The notes beneath the pieces are model-generated. The model did no database searches. It worked only from the letters and a program-made list of their open reading frames with translations, and was not told the DNA's origin. The position numbers and the translations under genes were made by a program. From Streptomyces sp. NBC_01116 (GTDB lineage: Bacteria; Actinomycetota; Actinomycetes; Streptomycetales; Streptomycetaceae): DNA of 64,000 bases. The stretch covers positions 5,441,501 to 5,505,500 of the forward strand of contig NZ_CP108644.1 of NCBI RefSeq assembly GCF_041435495.1, read 5' to 3'. This document shows, piece after piece, positions 1-7,924 of this stretch; positions within the stretch are counted from its first letter, which is position 1; each line of letters begins with the position of its first letter.

Positions 1-677
1 GCGTCGACGCTCACAAGGCGTGGGTCATGCTGCCCGAGAAGTGCTGGACGGACCGGCCGGTGGTCGCCGAGTTCGACATCACCGAACCGGCTGCCGACCG
101 CGCCGCCTTCGCCGCCCTGGCCACCGACACCGTACGGACCGTCGCGGCCCGGACCGGATGCGGTGACCTCCCCGGGAAGCCCGGAACGCTCGTGCCTCCG
201 CGCTCCGACGCCGCCCGCCCGGTCACCGCGGGACAGGTGTGCGGCCTGGACGGCCTGACCGTGGCGGGCCAGGTGCCGGCAGGGGCGAAGGTCCTCGACG
301 AGGGGCAGAAGGCCCCCACCGACCTGTGGACCTGCAAGCTGACCCTGGACGACGAGACGCGCGGCCATGTCCGTGCGGACGGCTTCATGAAGTACACGGC
401 CTCCCGGGACCCGCTGCTCATCGCCGCCATGCGGAAGTTTCCGGGCACGGTCACCGGCGCGGCGCGGGGCGGCCGGGAAGCGGAAATCGTCGACAAGGGT
501 GCTGGATTCATCCTGCGCTGCGCGGAGGGCGACCCCCTCTACCTGGCGGTGGACTCGGGACAGCAGTACCTGGAAGCGAGCAAGCTCCACGCGGACCTTC
601 CCCAGCGGGACGCCTACGTCGAGCCCTTCGTGAAGGCCGCCGCCAGGACCTTCGGCTGCGCGGCCCCCGCCGGCTGA
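1..677 (+). CDS. hypothetical protein, 5'-truncated by window edge
   Basis: The reading frame is already open at the window edge (codons from base 3), so the N-terminus lies outside; the ATG at 27 is probably internal. The visible part, about 224 residues, is globular with four or more cysteines (for example in CWTD, GCGDL, WTCKL and LRCAE contexts), which suggests an extracytoplasmic disulfide-bonded domain. No signal peptide can be checked. I do not recognise the family. It converges on the next gene, with a small hairpin at 681-695 between them. Confidence 0.7.
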   Translation, partial: VDAHKAWVMLPEKCWTDRPVVAEFDITEPAADRAAFAALATDTVRTVAARTGCGDLPGKPGTLVPPRSDAARPVTAGQVCGLDGLTVAGQVPAGAKVLDEGQKAPTDLWTCKLTLDDETRGHVRADGFMKYTASRDPLLIAAMRKFPGTVTGAARGGREAEIVDKGAGFILRCAEGDPLYLAVDSGQQYLEASKLHADLPQRDAYVEPFVKAAARTFGCAAPAG

Positions 678-680
678 GCG

Positions 681-695
681 CGGGCGGGGCGCCCG
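681..695. terminator. short hairpin between convergent genes
   Basis: Six-bp perfect stem CGGGCG/CGCCCG with a GGG loop, directly after the upstream stop and just before the stop of the opposing gene. It is weak but well placed as a bidirectional terminator. Confidence 0.4.
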
Positions 696-698
696 TCC

Positions 699-1343
699 CT
701 ACTCCGGGACCGGCGCTCCCACGCCCGCCCTGCGGCAGCGCCCGGCCGCCGCGGCGGCGAACCGCCCCAGCGCCTCCTCCTTGCCGCAGGGATACGCCCC
801 CAGGGCCGTCTGGCGGGCCACGATGCGGCGTTCGGCCCGCATCAGCCGCCAGCCCCGCCGCAGCAGGAACGGCACCGACTTGCGGCCCTCGCGCAGATCC
901 CGCACCAGCCGCCGCCGGAACGTGGTGGACGGGCGGCCGCGCAGGCACAGCGCGTCCGCCAGCAGCCCCAGGTCCTGGCAGCGTTCGGCGATGTCCGCCG
1001 CGAAGATGCCCTCCGCCACGAACAGCGGTGACCGCTCGATGTGGAAGGCCTCGTGGTCCGTACGGGAGCTGGTGGCGATGTCGTACACCGGAACGTCCGT
1101 CCGGCCGCACCGGCACAGCTCGGCGATGGCGGCCACCGCCGCGTCCGCGTCCCAGGACCGGGCGGAGTCCCAGTCGATGTCCGCGGAGCCGGGGACCCGG
1201 GGCAGCGTCGGGTCGTCGTGCTCCTTGTAGAAGTCGTCCAGGCGCAGCACCGGCAGACCGGTGCGGGCGGCCAGGACGGACTTGCCGGAGCCGGAGGGGC
1301 CCGCGAGCAGGACGACGCGGGTCGGGATCGGTTGGGAACTCAC
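699..1343 (-). CDS. uridine kinase-like P-loop NTPase
   Basis: A small P-loop kinase of the uridine kinase/phosphoribulokinase type. The N-terminus carries a Walker A motif GPSGSGKS, followed by LRLDDFYKE, where the aspartates resemble the nucleoside-binding segment of Udk. The middle contains VYDIATSSRTDHE and LFVAEGIFAA, which fit the substrate and Mg sites of the family, and the RRRLVRDLREGRK segment resembles a lid. The expected reaction is ATP-dependent phosphorylation of uridine or cytidine. I use the GTG at 1343, which places the Walker motif about 12 residues from the start as usual; an ATG at 1412 in the same frame would add 23 residues. Substrate specificity is not provable from sequence. 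Confidence 0.82.
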   Translation of the reverse strand: MSSQPIPTRVVLLAGPSGSGKSVLAARTGLPVLRLDDFYKEHDDPTLPRVPGSADIDWDSARSWDADAAVAAIAELCRCGRTDVPVYDIATSSRTDHEAFHIERSPLFVAEGIFAADIAERCQDLGLLADALCLRGRPSTTFRRRLVRDLREGRKSVPFLLRRGWRLMRAERRIVARQTALGAYPCGKEEALGRFAAAAAGRCRRAGVGAPVPE

Positions 1344-1471
1344 AGAACAGAAGTGTGAGGCATTGACCCGCGCAGGGGACCCCTCGGGCCTCCTGTTGGT
1401 ATCCAGCATCACACCTCAACTACTCTGCGCGCACAGACGATTACCCGACCAGGTTCGATCAGGTGGAAAAC

Positions 1472-1891
1472 ATGGCACTTCATGCACGTAAGCCCGAACG
1501 TCGCGTCCTGCTGCGCGCGGGTCTGACCATCACCGCGCTGGGGGCCGCCCTGGGAGCCGGTGCGGGCTCCGCGGGGGCCGTCCAGCTGCCCCCGGTCGCG
1601 GAGATCCCGGACCAGGGCGCCTCGGCCCTCCAGGCGGTCGGCGAGACCGCCGCACCGGCGGTGACCAGCGCGCTCGGGACCTCGCTGGCCAGCAGCGTCG
1701 CCCCGATCACCGACCTCCAGCTGGACCCGCTGGCCAACACCGGGGTGGACCCGCTGGACAACGCCGTGGGCACCCAGATCGCGGACTTCAAGCCGCTGAC
1801 CACGGCCGTCCTCACGGACCCGATCACCAGCGGCGGCTCGCTGGGCGACCTGCCGGTGGTGGGGACGGTCACCGGGCTCGTCACCGGCTGA
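1472..1891 (+). CDS. small secreted protein
   Basis: A 139-residue protein with an N-terminal basic segment (HARKPERR) followed by a hydrophobic Ala/Leu/Gly-rich stretch to about residue 33, ending AGSAGA, which fits a Sec or Tat-like signal peptide. The mature part is low in charged residues, rich in Ala/Val/Thr/Pro, and repeats DPL and TDxxxxDPL-like segments. ATG 1472 is preferred because AGGTGG at 1461-1466 sits 5 nt upstream; a GTG at 1463 is the alternative. Similar short secreted proteins are common in streptomycetes but have no assigned function. Confidence 0.75.
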   Translation: MALHARKPERRVLLRAGLTITALGAALGAGAGSAGAVQLPPVAEIPDQGASALQAVGETAAPAVTSALGTSLASSVAPITDLQLDPLANTGVDPLDNAVGTQIADFKPLTTAVLTDPITSGGSLGDLPVVGTVTGLVTG

Positions 1892-1911
1892 CGCCCGGCG
1901 CGCGGAGACGG

Positions 1912-1951
1912 CGGACGGGGCCGCCCCGGGGTGGGAGGGCGGCCCCGTCCG
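1912..1951. terminator. strong bidirectional terminator hairpin
   Basis: Fifteen-bp perfect stem, 1912-1926 pairing with 1937-1951, loop of 10 nt, between convergent genes ending at 1891 (+) and 1967 (-). Confidence 0.85.
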
Positions 1952-1966
1952 GGCTTCGGGTGCGCG

Positions 1967-2884
1967 TCAGTACGAGGAGCCGGAGGCTCCCAGGGCGCCC
2001 GTCGGGTGCCACACCGTCTTGGTCTCCAGGAACGCCGTCAGGCGGTGCGTGCCGGGGGAGGCCGACCAGTCGGCGGAGTCCGCCGCGCCGTCCGCGTCCA
2101 CCGGGCCCGGCCGCAGGACGCGCTTCAGGTTGTCCGCGGCCGCGATCTCCAGCTCCTTCGCCAGGGCGGTGTCCGCACCGGTGAGGTCGATCGCGTTGAC
2201 GTCCTGGTGTGCGGCGAGCGGGGCCGCCAGCTCCGCCGTGGCGCCCGACAGGATGTTGACCACGCCGCCGGGGACGTCCGAGGTGGCCAGCACCTCTCCG
2301 AGCGAGAGCGCGGGCAGCGGGGCGTCCGCCGAGGCGATGACGACCGCCGTGTTGCCGGTCGCGATCACCGGGGCGATCACCGAGACCAGCCCGAGGAGCG
2401 ACGACTCCTGCGGCGCGAGGACCGCGACGACGCCCGTCGGCTCGGGGGTGGAGAGGTTGAGATACGGCCCCGCGACCGGGTTGGCCCCGCCCGAGATCTG
2501 GCCGATCTTGTCGGTCCAGCCCGCGTACCAGACCCAGCGGTCGATCGCCGCGTCCACCGCGGCCGCCGCCTTCGACTTCGACAGCCCCTCGGAGGCGGCC
2601 ACCTCGCGGACGAACTGGTCCTTGCGGCCCTCCAGCATCTCCGCGACGCGGTAGAGGACCTGGCCGCGGTTGTACGCGGTCGCGCCCGACCAGCCGCCGA
2701 ACGCCTTGCGCGCGGCGACGACCGCGTCGCGCGCGTCCTTGCGGGAGGACTGCGGCGCGTTGGCGAGCCACTGGCCCTTGGAGTCCGTCACCTCGTACAC
2801 CCGGCCGCTCTCGGAGCGGGGGAACTTGCCCCCGACGTACAGCTTGTAGGTCTTGAAGACGCCAAGACGGTTCTGGTCAGACAT
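1967..2884 (-). CDS. aldehyde dehydrogenase-fold protein lacking the catalytic cysteine
   Basis: A 305-residue protein that aligns with the N-terminal, NAD-binding part of aldehyde dehydrogenases (FKTYKLYVGGKFPRSESGR, ARKAFGGWSGATAYNRGQVLYRVAEML, WYAGWTDKIGQ, GPYLNLSTPEPTGVVAVLAPQ, SVIAPVIATGNTAVV, PGGVVNILSG, IDLTG). Family members have about 480 residues. The ExGGK segment and the GQxC catalytic cysteine are absent; the sequence passes straight into a short tail. It overlaps the upstream complete dehydrogenase by 8 nt (ATG inside the end of that gene), implying translational coupling and probably a complex. This resembles the non-catalytic second domain of ALDH16-type proteins, here as a separate polypeptide. 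A role as scaffold or regulatory partner is inferred. Confidence 0.88.
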   Translation of the reverse strand: MSDQNRLGVFKTYKLYVGGKFPRSESGRVYEVTDSKGQWLANAPQSSRKDARDAVVAARKAFGGWSGATAYNRGQVLYRVAEMLEGRKDQFVREVAASEGLSKSKAAAAVDAAIDRWVWYAGWTDKIGQISGGANPVAGPYLNLSTPEPTGVVAVLAPQESSLLGLVSVIAPVIATGNTAVVIASADAPLPALSLGEVLATSDVPGGVVNILSGATAELAAPLAAHQDVNAIDLTGADTALAKELEIAAADNLKRVLRPGPVDADGAADSADWSASPGTHRLTAFLETKTVWHPTGALGASGSSY

Positions 2885-4313
2885 CGAGGTACGCCTCCAG
2901 GCCGTGGCGGCCGCCCTCGCGGCCGTAGCCCGACTCCTTGTAGCCGCCGAACGGCGACGTCGGGTCGAACTTGTTGAACGTGTTGGCCCAGACGACGCCC
3001 GCGCGGAGCTTGCCGGCCACCGCGAGGATGCGGGAGCCCTTCTCCGTCCAGATGCCGGCCGAGAGGCCGTACTGACTGTTGTTCGCCTTGGCGACCGCCT
3101 CGTCCGGGGTGCGGAAGGAGAGGACGGAGAGCACCGGGCCGAAGATCTCGTCACGGGCCACCGTGTGCGCCTGGGTGACGTTCGTGAAGAGCGTCGGGGC
3201 GAACCAGTAACCGGACGACGGCAGTTCGCAGGGGGCGCTCCAGCGCTCCGCGCCCTCCGCCTCGCCGGTCTCCACCAGGGCGGTGATCCGGGCGAGCTGC
3301 TCGGCGGAGTTGATCGCGCCGATGTCGGTGTTCTTGTCCAGCGGGTCGCCCAGCCGCAGCGTGGACAGCCGGCGCTTCAGGGCGTCCAGCACCTCGTCCT
3401 GGACCGACTCCTGGACCAGCAGCCGGGAGCCCGCGCAGCAGACCTGGCCCTGGTTGAAGAAGATCCCGGTGACGATGCCCTCGACGGCCTGGTCGATCGG
3501 CGCGTCGTCGAACACGATGTTCGCGCCCTTGCCGCCCAGCTCCAGGGTGACCTTCTTGTCCGTACCCGCGACGGAGCGCGCGATCGCCTTGCCGACGGCG
3601 GTCGAACCGGTGAAGGCGACCTTGTTCACGTCCGGGTGCGTGACGAGGGCCTCGCCCGCGTCGCCGTAGCCGGTCAGGATGTTCACGACGCCCTTGGGCA
3701 GCCCGGCCTGGCGGCAGATGTCCGCGAAGAACAGTGCGCTCAGCGGGGTCGTCTCGGCGGGCTTCAGGACCACCGTGTTGCCCGTGGCGAGCGCCGGGGC
3801 GATCTTCCACGCGAGCATCAGCAGCGGGAAGTTCCACGGGATGACCTGGCCGGCCACGCCCAGCGGGCGGGGGTTCGCCCCGTACCCCGCGTGGTCGAGC
3901 TTGTCGGCCCAGCCCGCGTAGTAGAAGAAGTGCGCCGCGACCAGCGGGAGGTCCGCGTCGCGGGTCTCCTTGATCGGCTTGCCGTTGTCGAGGGTTTCGA
4001 GAACGGCCAGCTCGCGGCTGCGCTCCTGGATGATCCGGGCGATCCGGAACAGGTACTTGGCGCGCTCGGAGCCGGGCAGCGCCGACCACTTCTCGAACGC
4101 CTTGCGGGCCGCCTTCACGGCCCGGTCCACGTCCGCAGCGCCGGCCCGCGCGACCTCGGAGAGGACCTCCTCGCTGCTCGGCGAGACGGTCTTGAAGACC
4201 TTGCCGTCGGCGGCCTCGGTGAACTCGCCGTCGATGAACAGCCCGTACGACGGGGCGATGTCGACGACGGAGCGGGACTCCGGCGCCGGTGCGTACTCGA
4301 ATGCGGATGCCAT
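2877..4313 (-). CDS. aldehyde dehydrogenase, NAD(P)-dependent
   Basis: A complete 478-residue aldehyde dehydrogenase. Visible motifs: VIPWNFPLLMLAWKIAPALATGNTVVLKPAE (cofactor and Asn site), FTGSTAVGK (Rossmann loop), LELGGKGANIVF with the general base Glu near 256, and FFNQGQVCCAGSR with the catalytic Cys near 291. ATG 4313 matches the usual family start. It lies 5 bp after deoC and overlaps the dead paralogue downstream. Since deoC releases acetaldehyde from deoxyribose 5-phosphate, oxidation of acetaldehyde to acetate is the most likely role. It is cytoplasmic. Substrate is inferred from context only. Confidence 0.93.
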   Translation of the reverse strand: MASAFEYAPAPESRSVVDIAPSYGLFIDGEFTEAADGKVFKTVSPSSEEVLSEVARAGAADVDRAVKAARKAFEKWSALPGSERAKYLFRIARIIQERSRELAVLETLDNGKPIKETRDADLPLVAAHFFYYAGWADKLDHAGYGANPRPLGVAGQVIPWNFPLLMLAWKIAPALATGNTVVLKPAETTPLSALFFADICRQAGLPKGVVNILTGYGDAGEALVTHPDVNKVAFTGSTAVGKAIARSVAGTDKKVTLELGGKGANIVFDDAPIDQAVEGIVTGIFFNQGQVCCAGSRLLVQESVQDEVLDALKRRLSTLRLGDPLDKNTDIGAINSAEQLARITALVETGEAEGAERWSAPCELPSSGYWFAPTLFTNVTQAHTVARDEIFGPVLSVLSFRTPDEAVAKANNSQYGLSAGIWTEKGSRILAVAGKLRAGVVWANTFNKFDPTSPFGGYKESGYGREGGRHGLEAYLDV

Positions 4314-4318
4314 GGCTA

Positions 4319-5272
4319 TCAGTCCACCGTCACGTAATCGGGGCCGGAGTAACGGCCGGTGCTGAGCTTCTGGCGCTGCATCAGCAGGTCGTTGAGCAGG
4401 CTGGACGCGCCGAACCGGAACCAGTGCGGGTCCAGCCAGTCCTCGCCCGCGGTCTCGTTCACCAGCACCAGGAACTTCACCGCGTCCTTGGTGGTGCGGA
4501 TGCCGCCGGCCGGCTTCACGCCGATCTGCGTGCCGGTGGCCGCCCGGAAGTCGCGGACGGCCTCCAGCATGAGGAGGGTGTTCGCGGGGGTGGCGTTGGT
4601 GGCCACCTTGCCGGTCGAGGTCTTGATGAAGTCCGCGCCCGCCAGCATCCCGATCCAGGACGCCCGGCGGATGTTGTCGTACGTGGACAGCTCGCCGGTC
4701 TCGAAGATCACCTTGAGGCGGGCGGTCCCGCACTCCGCCTTCACGGCGAGGATCTCCTCGTACACCTTCAGGAACCGGCCGGAGAGGAACGCCCCCCGGT
4801 CGATCACCATGTCGATCTCGTCGGCCCCGGCCGCCACGGCGTCGCGGACGTCCGCGAGCTTGACGTCCAGCGCGGCACGGCCCGCCGGGAAGGCGGTCGC
4901 CACGGACGCCACCTTCACGCCGGACCCGGCCAGCGCGGCGGCGGCGGTGGCCGCCATGTCGGGATAGACGCAGACCGCCGCGGTGCGGGGCGTCGTGCGG
5001 TCGGTCGGGTCGGGGTTGACGGCCTTGGCGGCGAGAGCCCGGACCTTGCCCGGGGTGTCCGCGCCTTCCAGCGTCGTCAGGTCGATCATCGAGATGGCGA
5101 GATCGATGGCGTACGCCTTGGCCGTCGTCTTGATCGAACGGGTTCCGAGGGAGGCGGCGCGCGCTTCGAGGCCGACGGCGTCGACGCCGGGCAGCCCGAA
5201 CAGGAAGCGGCGCAGCGCACTGTCGGACGCCGTCGCGTCGGAGAATGCGGGAGCAGTGGTGGGCATGGTCAC
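4319..5272 (-). CDS. deoC: deoxyribose-phosphate aldolase
   Basis: DERA class I aldolase: cleaves 2-deoxyribose 5-phosphate into glyceraldehyde 3-phosphate and acetaldehyde in deoxynucleoside catabolism. Motifs include IDLTTLEG near the start of the barrel, VCVYPDM, SVATAFPAG, the EIDMVIDRGAFLSG segment, LKVIFETGEL, FIKTSTGK with the Schiff-base lysine, and VKPAGGIRT. It is longer at the N-terminus than enteric DeoC, which is usual for actinobacteria. A -10-like TATGCT ends 6 nt before GTG 5272, so I take this as a leaderless start; ATG 5266, two codons inside, is the alternative. The first gene of an apparent operon with the two aldehyde dehydrogenase genes. A 12-bp palindrome sits in the promoter and is shared with pnp. 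Confidence 0.95.
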   Translation of the reverse strand: MTMPTTAPAFSDATASDSALRRFLFGLPGVDAVGLEARAASLGTRSIKTTAKAYAIDLAISMIDLTTLEGADTPGKVRALAAKAVNPDPTDRTTPRTAAVCVYPDMAATAAAALAGSGVKVASVATAFPAGRAALDVKLADVRDAVAAGADEIDMVIDRGAFLSGRFLKVYEEILAVKAECGTARLKVIFETGELSTYDNIRRASWIGMLAGADFIKTSTGKVATNATPANTLLMLEAVRDFRAATGTQIGVKPAGGIRTTKDAVKFLVLVNETAGEDWLDPHWFRFGASSLLNDLLMQRQKLSTGRYSGPDYVTVD

Positions 5273-5278
5273 CAGAGG

Positions 5279-5297
5279 AGCATATCTACGCGCGTAG
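5279..5297 (-). promoter_or_regulatory. deoC promoter with palindromic operator
   Basis: On the minus strand TATGCT (5279-5284) is 6 nt from GTG 5272. Directly upstream is the perfect palindrome CTACGCGCGTAG (5286-5297), in the -10/-35 spacer; a TGTACA at 5303-5308 could be the -35. The same 12-mer occurs at the pnp promoter. Confidence 0.65.
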
Positions 5298-5423
5298 CGA
5301 CCTGTACAGGGGGCCGGACCGTCCGTGCGTCCCGCACCCCGTCCCGCGCGCCCCGCTCCTCCGGGCGTCACGGCCGCGCGACCGGGCGGTGCGGCCGCTC
5401 CGTCGGCCCCCGCGCCCGTCAGG

Positions 5424-5429
5424 CAGAAT
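5424..5429 (+). promoter_or_regulatory. -10-like box of the PH-domain gene, leaderless
   Basis: CAGAAT ends 7 nt before ATG 5437, and no Shine-Dalgarno sequence is present, which fits a leaderless transcript. No clear -35. Confidence 0.4.
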
Positions 5430-5436
5430 CGGCCCC

Positions 5437-6075
5437 ATGACGAGCCCCACACCTCCCGCAGAGCCGCACCCCGCGACCCGGACCCACCGTTCCGTCGCCG
5501 CACTGGTCTGCGGGTCGCTGCTGCTCCTGCTGATCGCCTGGATGGCCGGGGACGCCATGATCCGGGGCGAGGGGCGGGTGCCCTGGCTGGCGGCGGCCGC
5601 GCTGCTCCTGGTGGTGCCGCTGGTCGTGGCCTTCACCCTCCGGCCCGCCGTCTTCGTGGACGACGAGCGCATCCGGATCCGCAACCCGTTCCGGACGATC
5701 CAGCTGCCCTGGACCGAGGTCGCCGACGTACGGGCCTCGTACTCCTCCGAGCTGCTCGCCCGGGACGGCACGAAGTACCAGCTGTGGGCCATCCCGGTCT
5801 CCCTGCGCGCCCGCAAGCGCGCGGCGCGCAGCGCGGCCCGCGCGGCGCACGACGACCCCTACGGCCGTACGTCGGTCAGCGCCGACGTCCGCGACTCCGC
5901 CGCCCGCACCGCGTCCGCCGACCAGACCGTCCGCGATCTGCGGGACCTGGCCGAGCGCTCCGGCGGCACGACGGCCGAGGGCGCGGACCGGGGCTCCGTG
6001 CGCTGGGCCTACGAGGTGATCGCCCCGGCCGTCGCCGGGGCCGTCGTGCTCGTGGTGGTGGGGGCGATCGGCTGA
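5437..6075 (+). CDS. membrane protein with bacterial PH-like domain
   Basis: A 212-residue protein with two N-terminal membrane segments (about residues 22-42 and 48-68), then a PH-like domain (RPAVFVDDERIRIRNPFRTIQLPWTEVADVRASYSSELLARDGTKYQLWAIPVS), a polar Arg/Ala-rich linker and a C-terminal hydrophobic segment near residues 192-212. The RIRNPFRTIQLPW pattern is typical of the bPH domain of actinobacterial membrane proteins. It is transcribed away from deoC and converges on the phosphomutase gene, with a strong hairpin between. Function unknown; the domain suggests a membrane-associated scaffold. Confidence 0.85.
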   Translation: MTSPTPPAEPHPATRTHRSVAALVCGSLLLLLIAWMAGDAMIRGEGRVPWLAAAALLLVVPLVVAFTLRPAVFVDDERIRIRNPFRTIQLPWTEVADVRASYSSELLARDGTKYQLWAIPVSLRARKRAARSAARAAHDDPYGRTSVSADVRDSAARTASADQTVRDLRDLAERSGGTTAEGADRGSVRWAYEVIAPAVAGAVVLVVVGAIG

Positions 6076-6076
6076 G

Positions 6077-6102
6077 CCCGACATGATCCGAACGAGAGGC
6101 CC
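6077..6102 (+). repeat. solo terminal segment of the MITE/IS found at 35.9 kb
   Basis: This 26-bp stretch matches, at 24 of 26 positions, the reverse complement of the left end of the 166-bp element at 35907-36072 (positions 35911-35936). No second end is present nearby, so it looks like an orphan IS or MITE end lying against the terminator. Confidence 0.5.
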
Positions 6103-6140
6103 GGAGGGCCGGCGCCCCTCCCGGGGTGCCGGCCCTCCGG
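6101..6140. terminator. bidirectional terminator hairpin
   Basis: Thirteen-bp perfect stem (6101-6113/6128-6140) extended by a G-T pair and four C-G pairs, with loop TCCC, between convergent genes ending at 6075 (+) and 6156 (-). Confidence 0.85.
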
Positions 6141-6155
6141 CGTGGGGGCGGTGCG

Positions 6156-7796
6156 TCAGATCCCCGCGGCCGCCGCGAGGTCCCGCTTGATCCCGGCGAG
6201 CAGTTCGGCGCCCCGGGCCCGCGCGGCGGGCAGCCCGGCCGCGTCCGCCACCGGGACGACGACCTCCAGATAGCACTTCAGCTTCGGCTCGGTGCCGCTC
6301 GGGCGGACGATCACCCGGGCGCCCTCCAGGTGGTAGCGCAGCCCGTCGGTGGGCGGCAGCCTGTCGGTGCCCCGCGCCAGGTCCTCGGCCGAGGTGACGG
6401 CGAGGCCGGCCAGCGCGGTCGGCGGCTGCGCGCGGAGCCGGGCCATGGCGTCCGCGATGACCGAGAGGTCCTCCACCCGCACCGAGAGCTGGTCGGTGGC
6501 GTGCAGGCCGTGCGCGAGGGCCAGGTCGTCCAGCAGGTCCAGGAGCGTACGGCCCCGCTCCTTGAGTACGGAGGCCAGCTCGGCGACGAGCAGCGCGGCG
6601 GTGATGCCGTCCTTGTCGCGGACGCCCTCGGGGTCCACGCAGTAGCCGAGCGCCTCCTCGTACCCGTACCGCAGTCCGTCCACCCGGGCGATCCACTTGA
6701 AGCCCGTCAGGGTCTCCTCGTAACCGAGGCCCGCCTTCTCCGCGATCCGGCCGAGCAGCGACGACGACACGATCGACTCCGCGAACACGCCGCTCACGCC
6801 CCGCTCCACCAGGTGCGCGGCGAGCAGCGCACCCACCTCGTCGCCGCGCAGCATCCGCCAGCCGCCCTCCGTGGCGGTGTCGGGCACGGCGACGGCGCAG
6901 CGGTCCGCGTCCGGGTCGTTGGCGATGATCAGGTCCGGCGCCGCCCGGCGCGCGGTGGCGAAGGCGAGATCCATCGCGCCGGGCTCCTCCGGGTTGGGGA
7001 AGGCCACGGTGGGGAACGCGGGGTCGGGCTCGGCCTGCTCGGTGACGAGGACCGGCGCCGGGAACCCGGCCCGCTCGAACGCGGCGGTCAGTACGGAGGT
7101 GCCGACGCCGTGCATCGCGGTGTGGACGGTCCGTGCCGTACGGGGGCTGCCGGGGGCCAGGACCGCGTCCGTACGGGCCAGGTAGGCGGCCAGGACCTCG
7201 TCGCCGAGGACCTCCCAGCCGCCCTCCGGGCGTGGCACGCCCGCCAGCGGGCCGACCGCGTCGATGGCGGCGGCGATCTCGCCGTCGGCCGGAGGCACGA
7301 TCTGCGAGCCGTCGCCGAGGTAGACCTTGTAGCCGTTGTCGCGCGGCGGGTTGTGGCTGGCGGTGACCTCGACCCCGGCGACCGCGCCCAGATGCCTTAT
7401 GGCGTACGCCAGCACGGGAGTGGGGAGCGGGCGGGGCAGCACGGCGGCGCGCAGTCCGGCGCCCGTCATCACGGCCGCGGTGTCGCGCGCGAAGTCCTCC
7501 GACTTGTAGCGGGCGTCGTAGCCGATGACGACGAGGCCGCCCTCCTCGCCCTGGTCCTTCAGATAGGCGGCGAGACCCGCCGCCGCCCGGATCACCACGG
7601 ACCGGTTCATCCGCATGGGCCCGGCTCCCAGCTCCCCGCGCAGCCCGGCGGTGCCGAACTGGAGCGTGCCCGCGAAACGGGCGGCCAGTTCGGCGGTGTC
7701 GCCCGCCTCGACGATCGCGCCCAGCTCCGCACGCGTGTCGGGGTCGGGGTCCTCGGCCAGCCAGGTCCTGGCCTGTGCGATGAGGTCGTGCTGCAC
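6156..7796 (-). CDS. alpha-D-phosphohexomutase family protein (phosphoglucomutase/phosphomannomutase)
   Basis: A 546-residue phosphosugar mutase. Visible motifs: FGTAGLRGELGAGPMRMN at the N-terminus, the phosphoserine loop TASHNPPRDNGYKVY, the metal loop NDPDADR, the substrate loop GFKWI and EEALGYCV, and the C-terminal phosphate-binding RPSGTEPKLK. Size and the long N-terminal helix match the actinobacterial group often described as phosphoglucomutase or phosphomannomutase; in a salvage cluster next to pnp and deoC, interconversion of pentose 1- and 5-phosphates is also plausible. GTG 7796 is preceded by AAAGGCGG. It lies 128 bp downstream of pnp on the same strand and probably is co-transcribed or read through. 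Confidence 0.93.
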   Translation of the reverse strand: MQHDLIAQARTWLAEDPDPDTRAELGAIVEAGDTAELAARFAGTLQFGTAGLRGELGAGPMRMNRSVVIRAAAGLAAYLKDQGEEGGLVVIGYDARYKSEDFARDTAAVMTGAGLRAAVLPRPLPTPVLAYAIRHLGAVAGVEVTASHNPPRDNGYKVYLGDGSQIVPPADGEIAAAIDAVGPLAGVPRPEGGWEVLGDEVLAAYLARTDAVLAPGSPRTARTVHTAMHGVGTSVLTAAFERAGFPAPVLVTEQAEPDPAFPTVAFPNPEEPGAMDLAFATARRAAPDLIIANDPDADRCAVAVPDTATEGGWRMLRGDEVGALLAAHLVERGVSGVFAESIVSSSLLGRIAEKAGLGYEETLTGFKWIARVDGLRYGYEEALGYCVDPEGVRDKDGITAALLVAELASVLKERGRTLLDLLDDLALAHGLHATDQLSVRVEDLSVIADAMARLRAQPPTALAGLAVTSAEDLARGTDRLPPTDGLRYHLEGARVIVRPSGTEPKLKCYLEVVVPVADAAGLPAARARGAELLAGIKRDLAAAAGI

Positions 7797-7850
7797 GGGG
7801 TCCGCCTTTCGGGGGTGCGGAGGAGGTACGGGGGTGGGTGCGGGTGTCGC

Positions 7851-7921
7851 GGGGCGTCCGGGGAGAGGCCGGGGCTCCGCCCCGGACCCCGGCCCTCTGA
7901 CGCCGGACGGGCTGGAAGCGC
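7851..7921. repeat. composite Streptomyces intergenic repeat with hairpin
   Basis: Between pnp and the mutase. It contains a 7-bp perfect hairpin (7869-7875/7879-7885, loop TCC) with the GGGGCTCCGCCCCGG core that recurs in streptomycete intergenic regions, followed by a segment whose complement reads CCAGCCCGTCCGGCGTCAGA, another commonly recurring piece. Recognition of recurrence is from memory, not from a search. Confidence 0.5.
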
Positions 7922-7924
7922 GGC

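Noticed and set aside
2853..4337. 494-codon plus-strand frame opposite the aldehyde dehydrogenase
   Set aside because: Antisense shadow of a clearly recognised enzyme.
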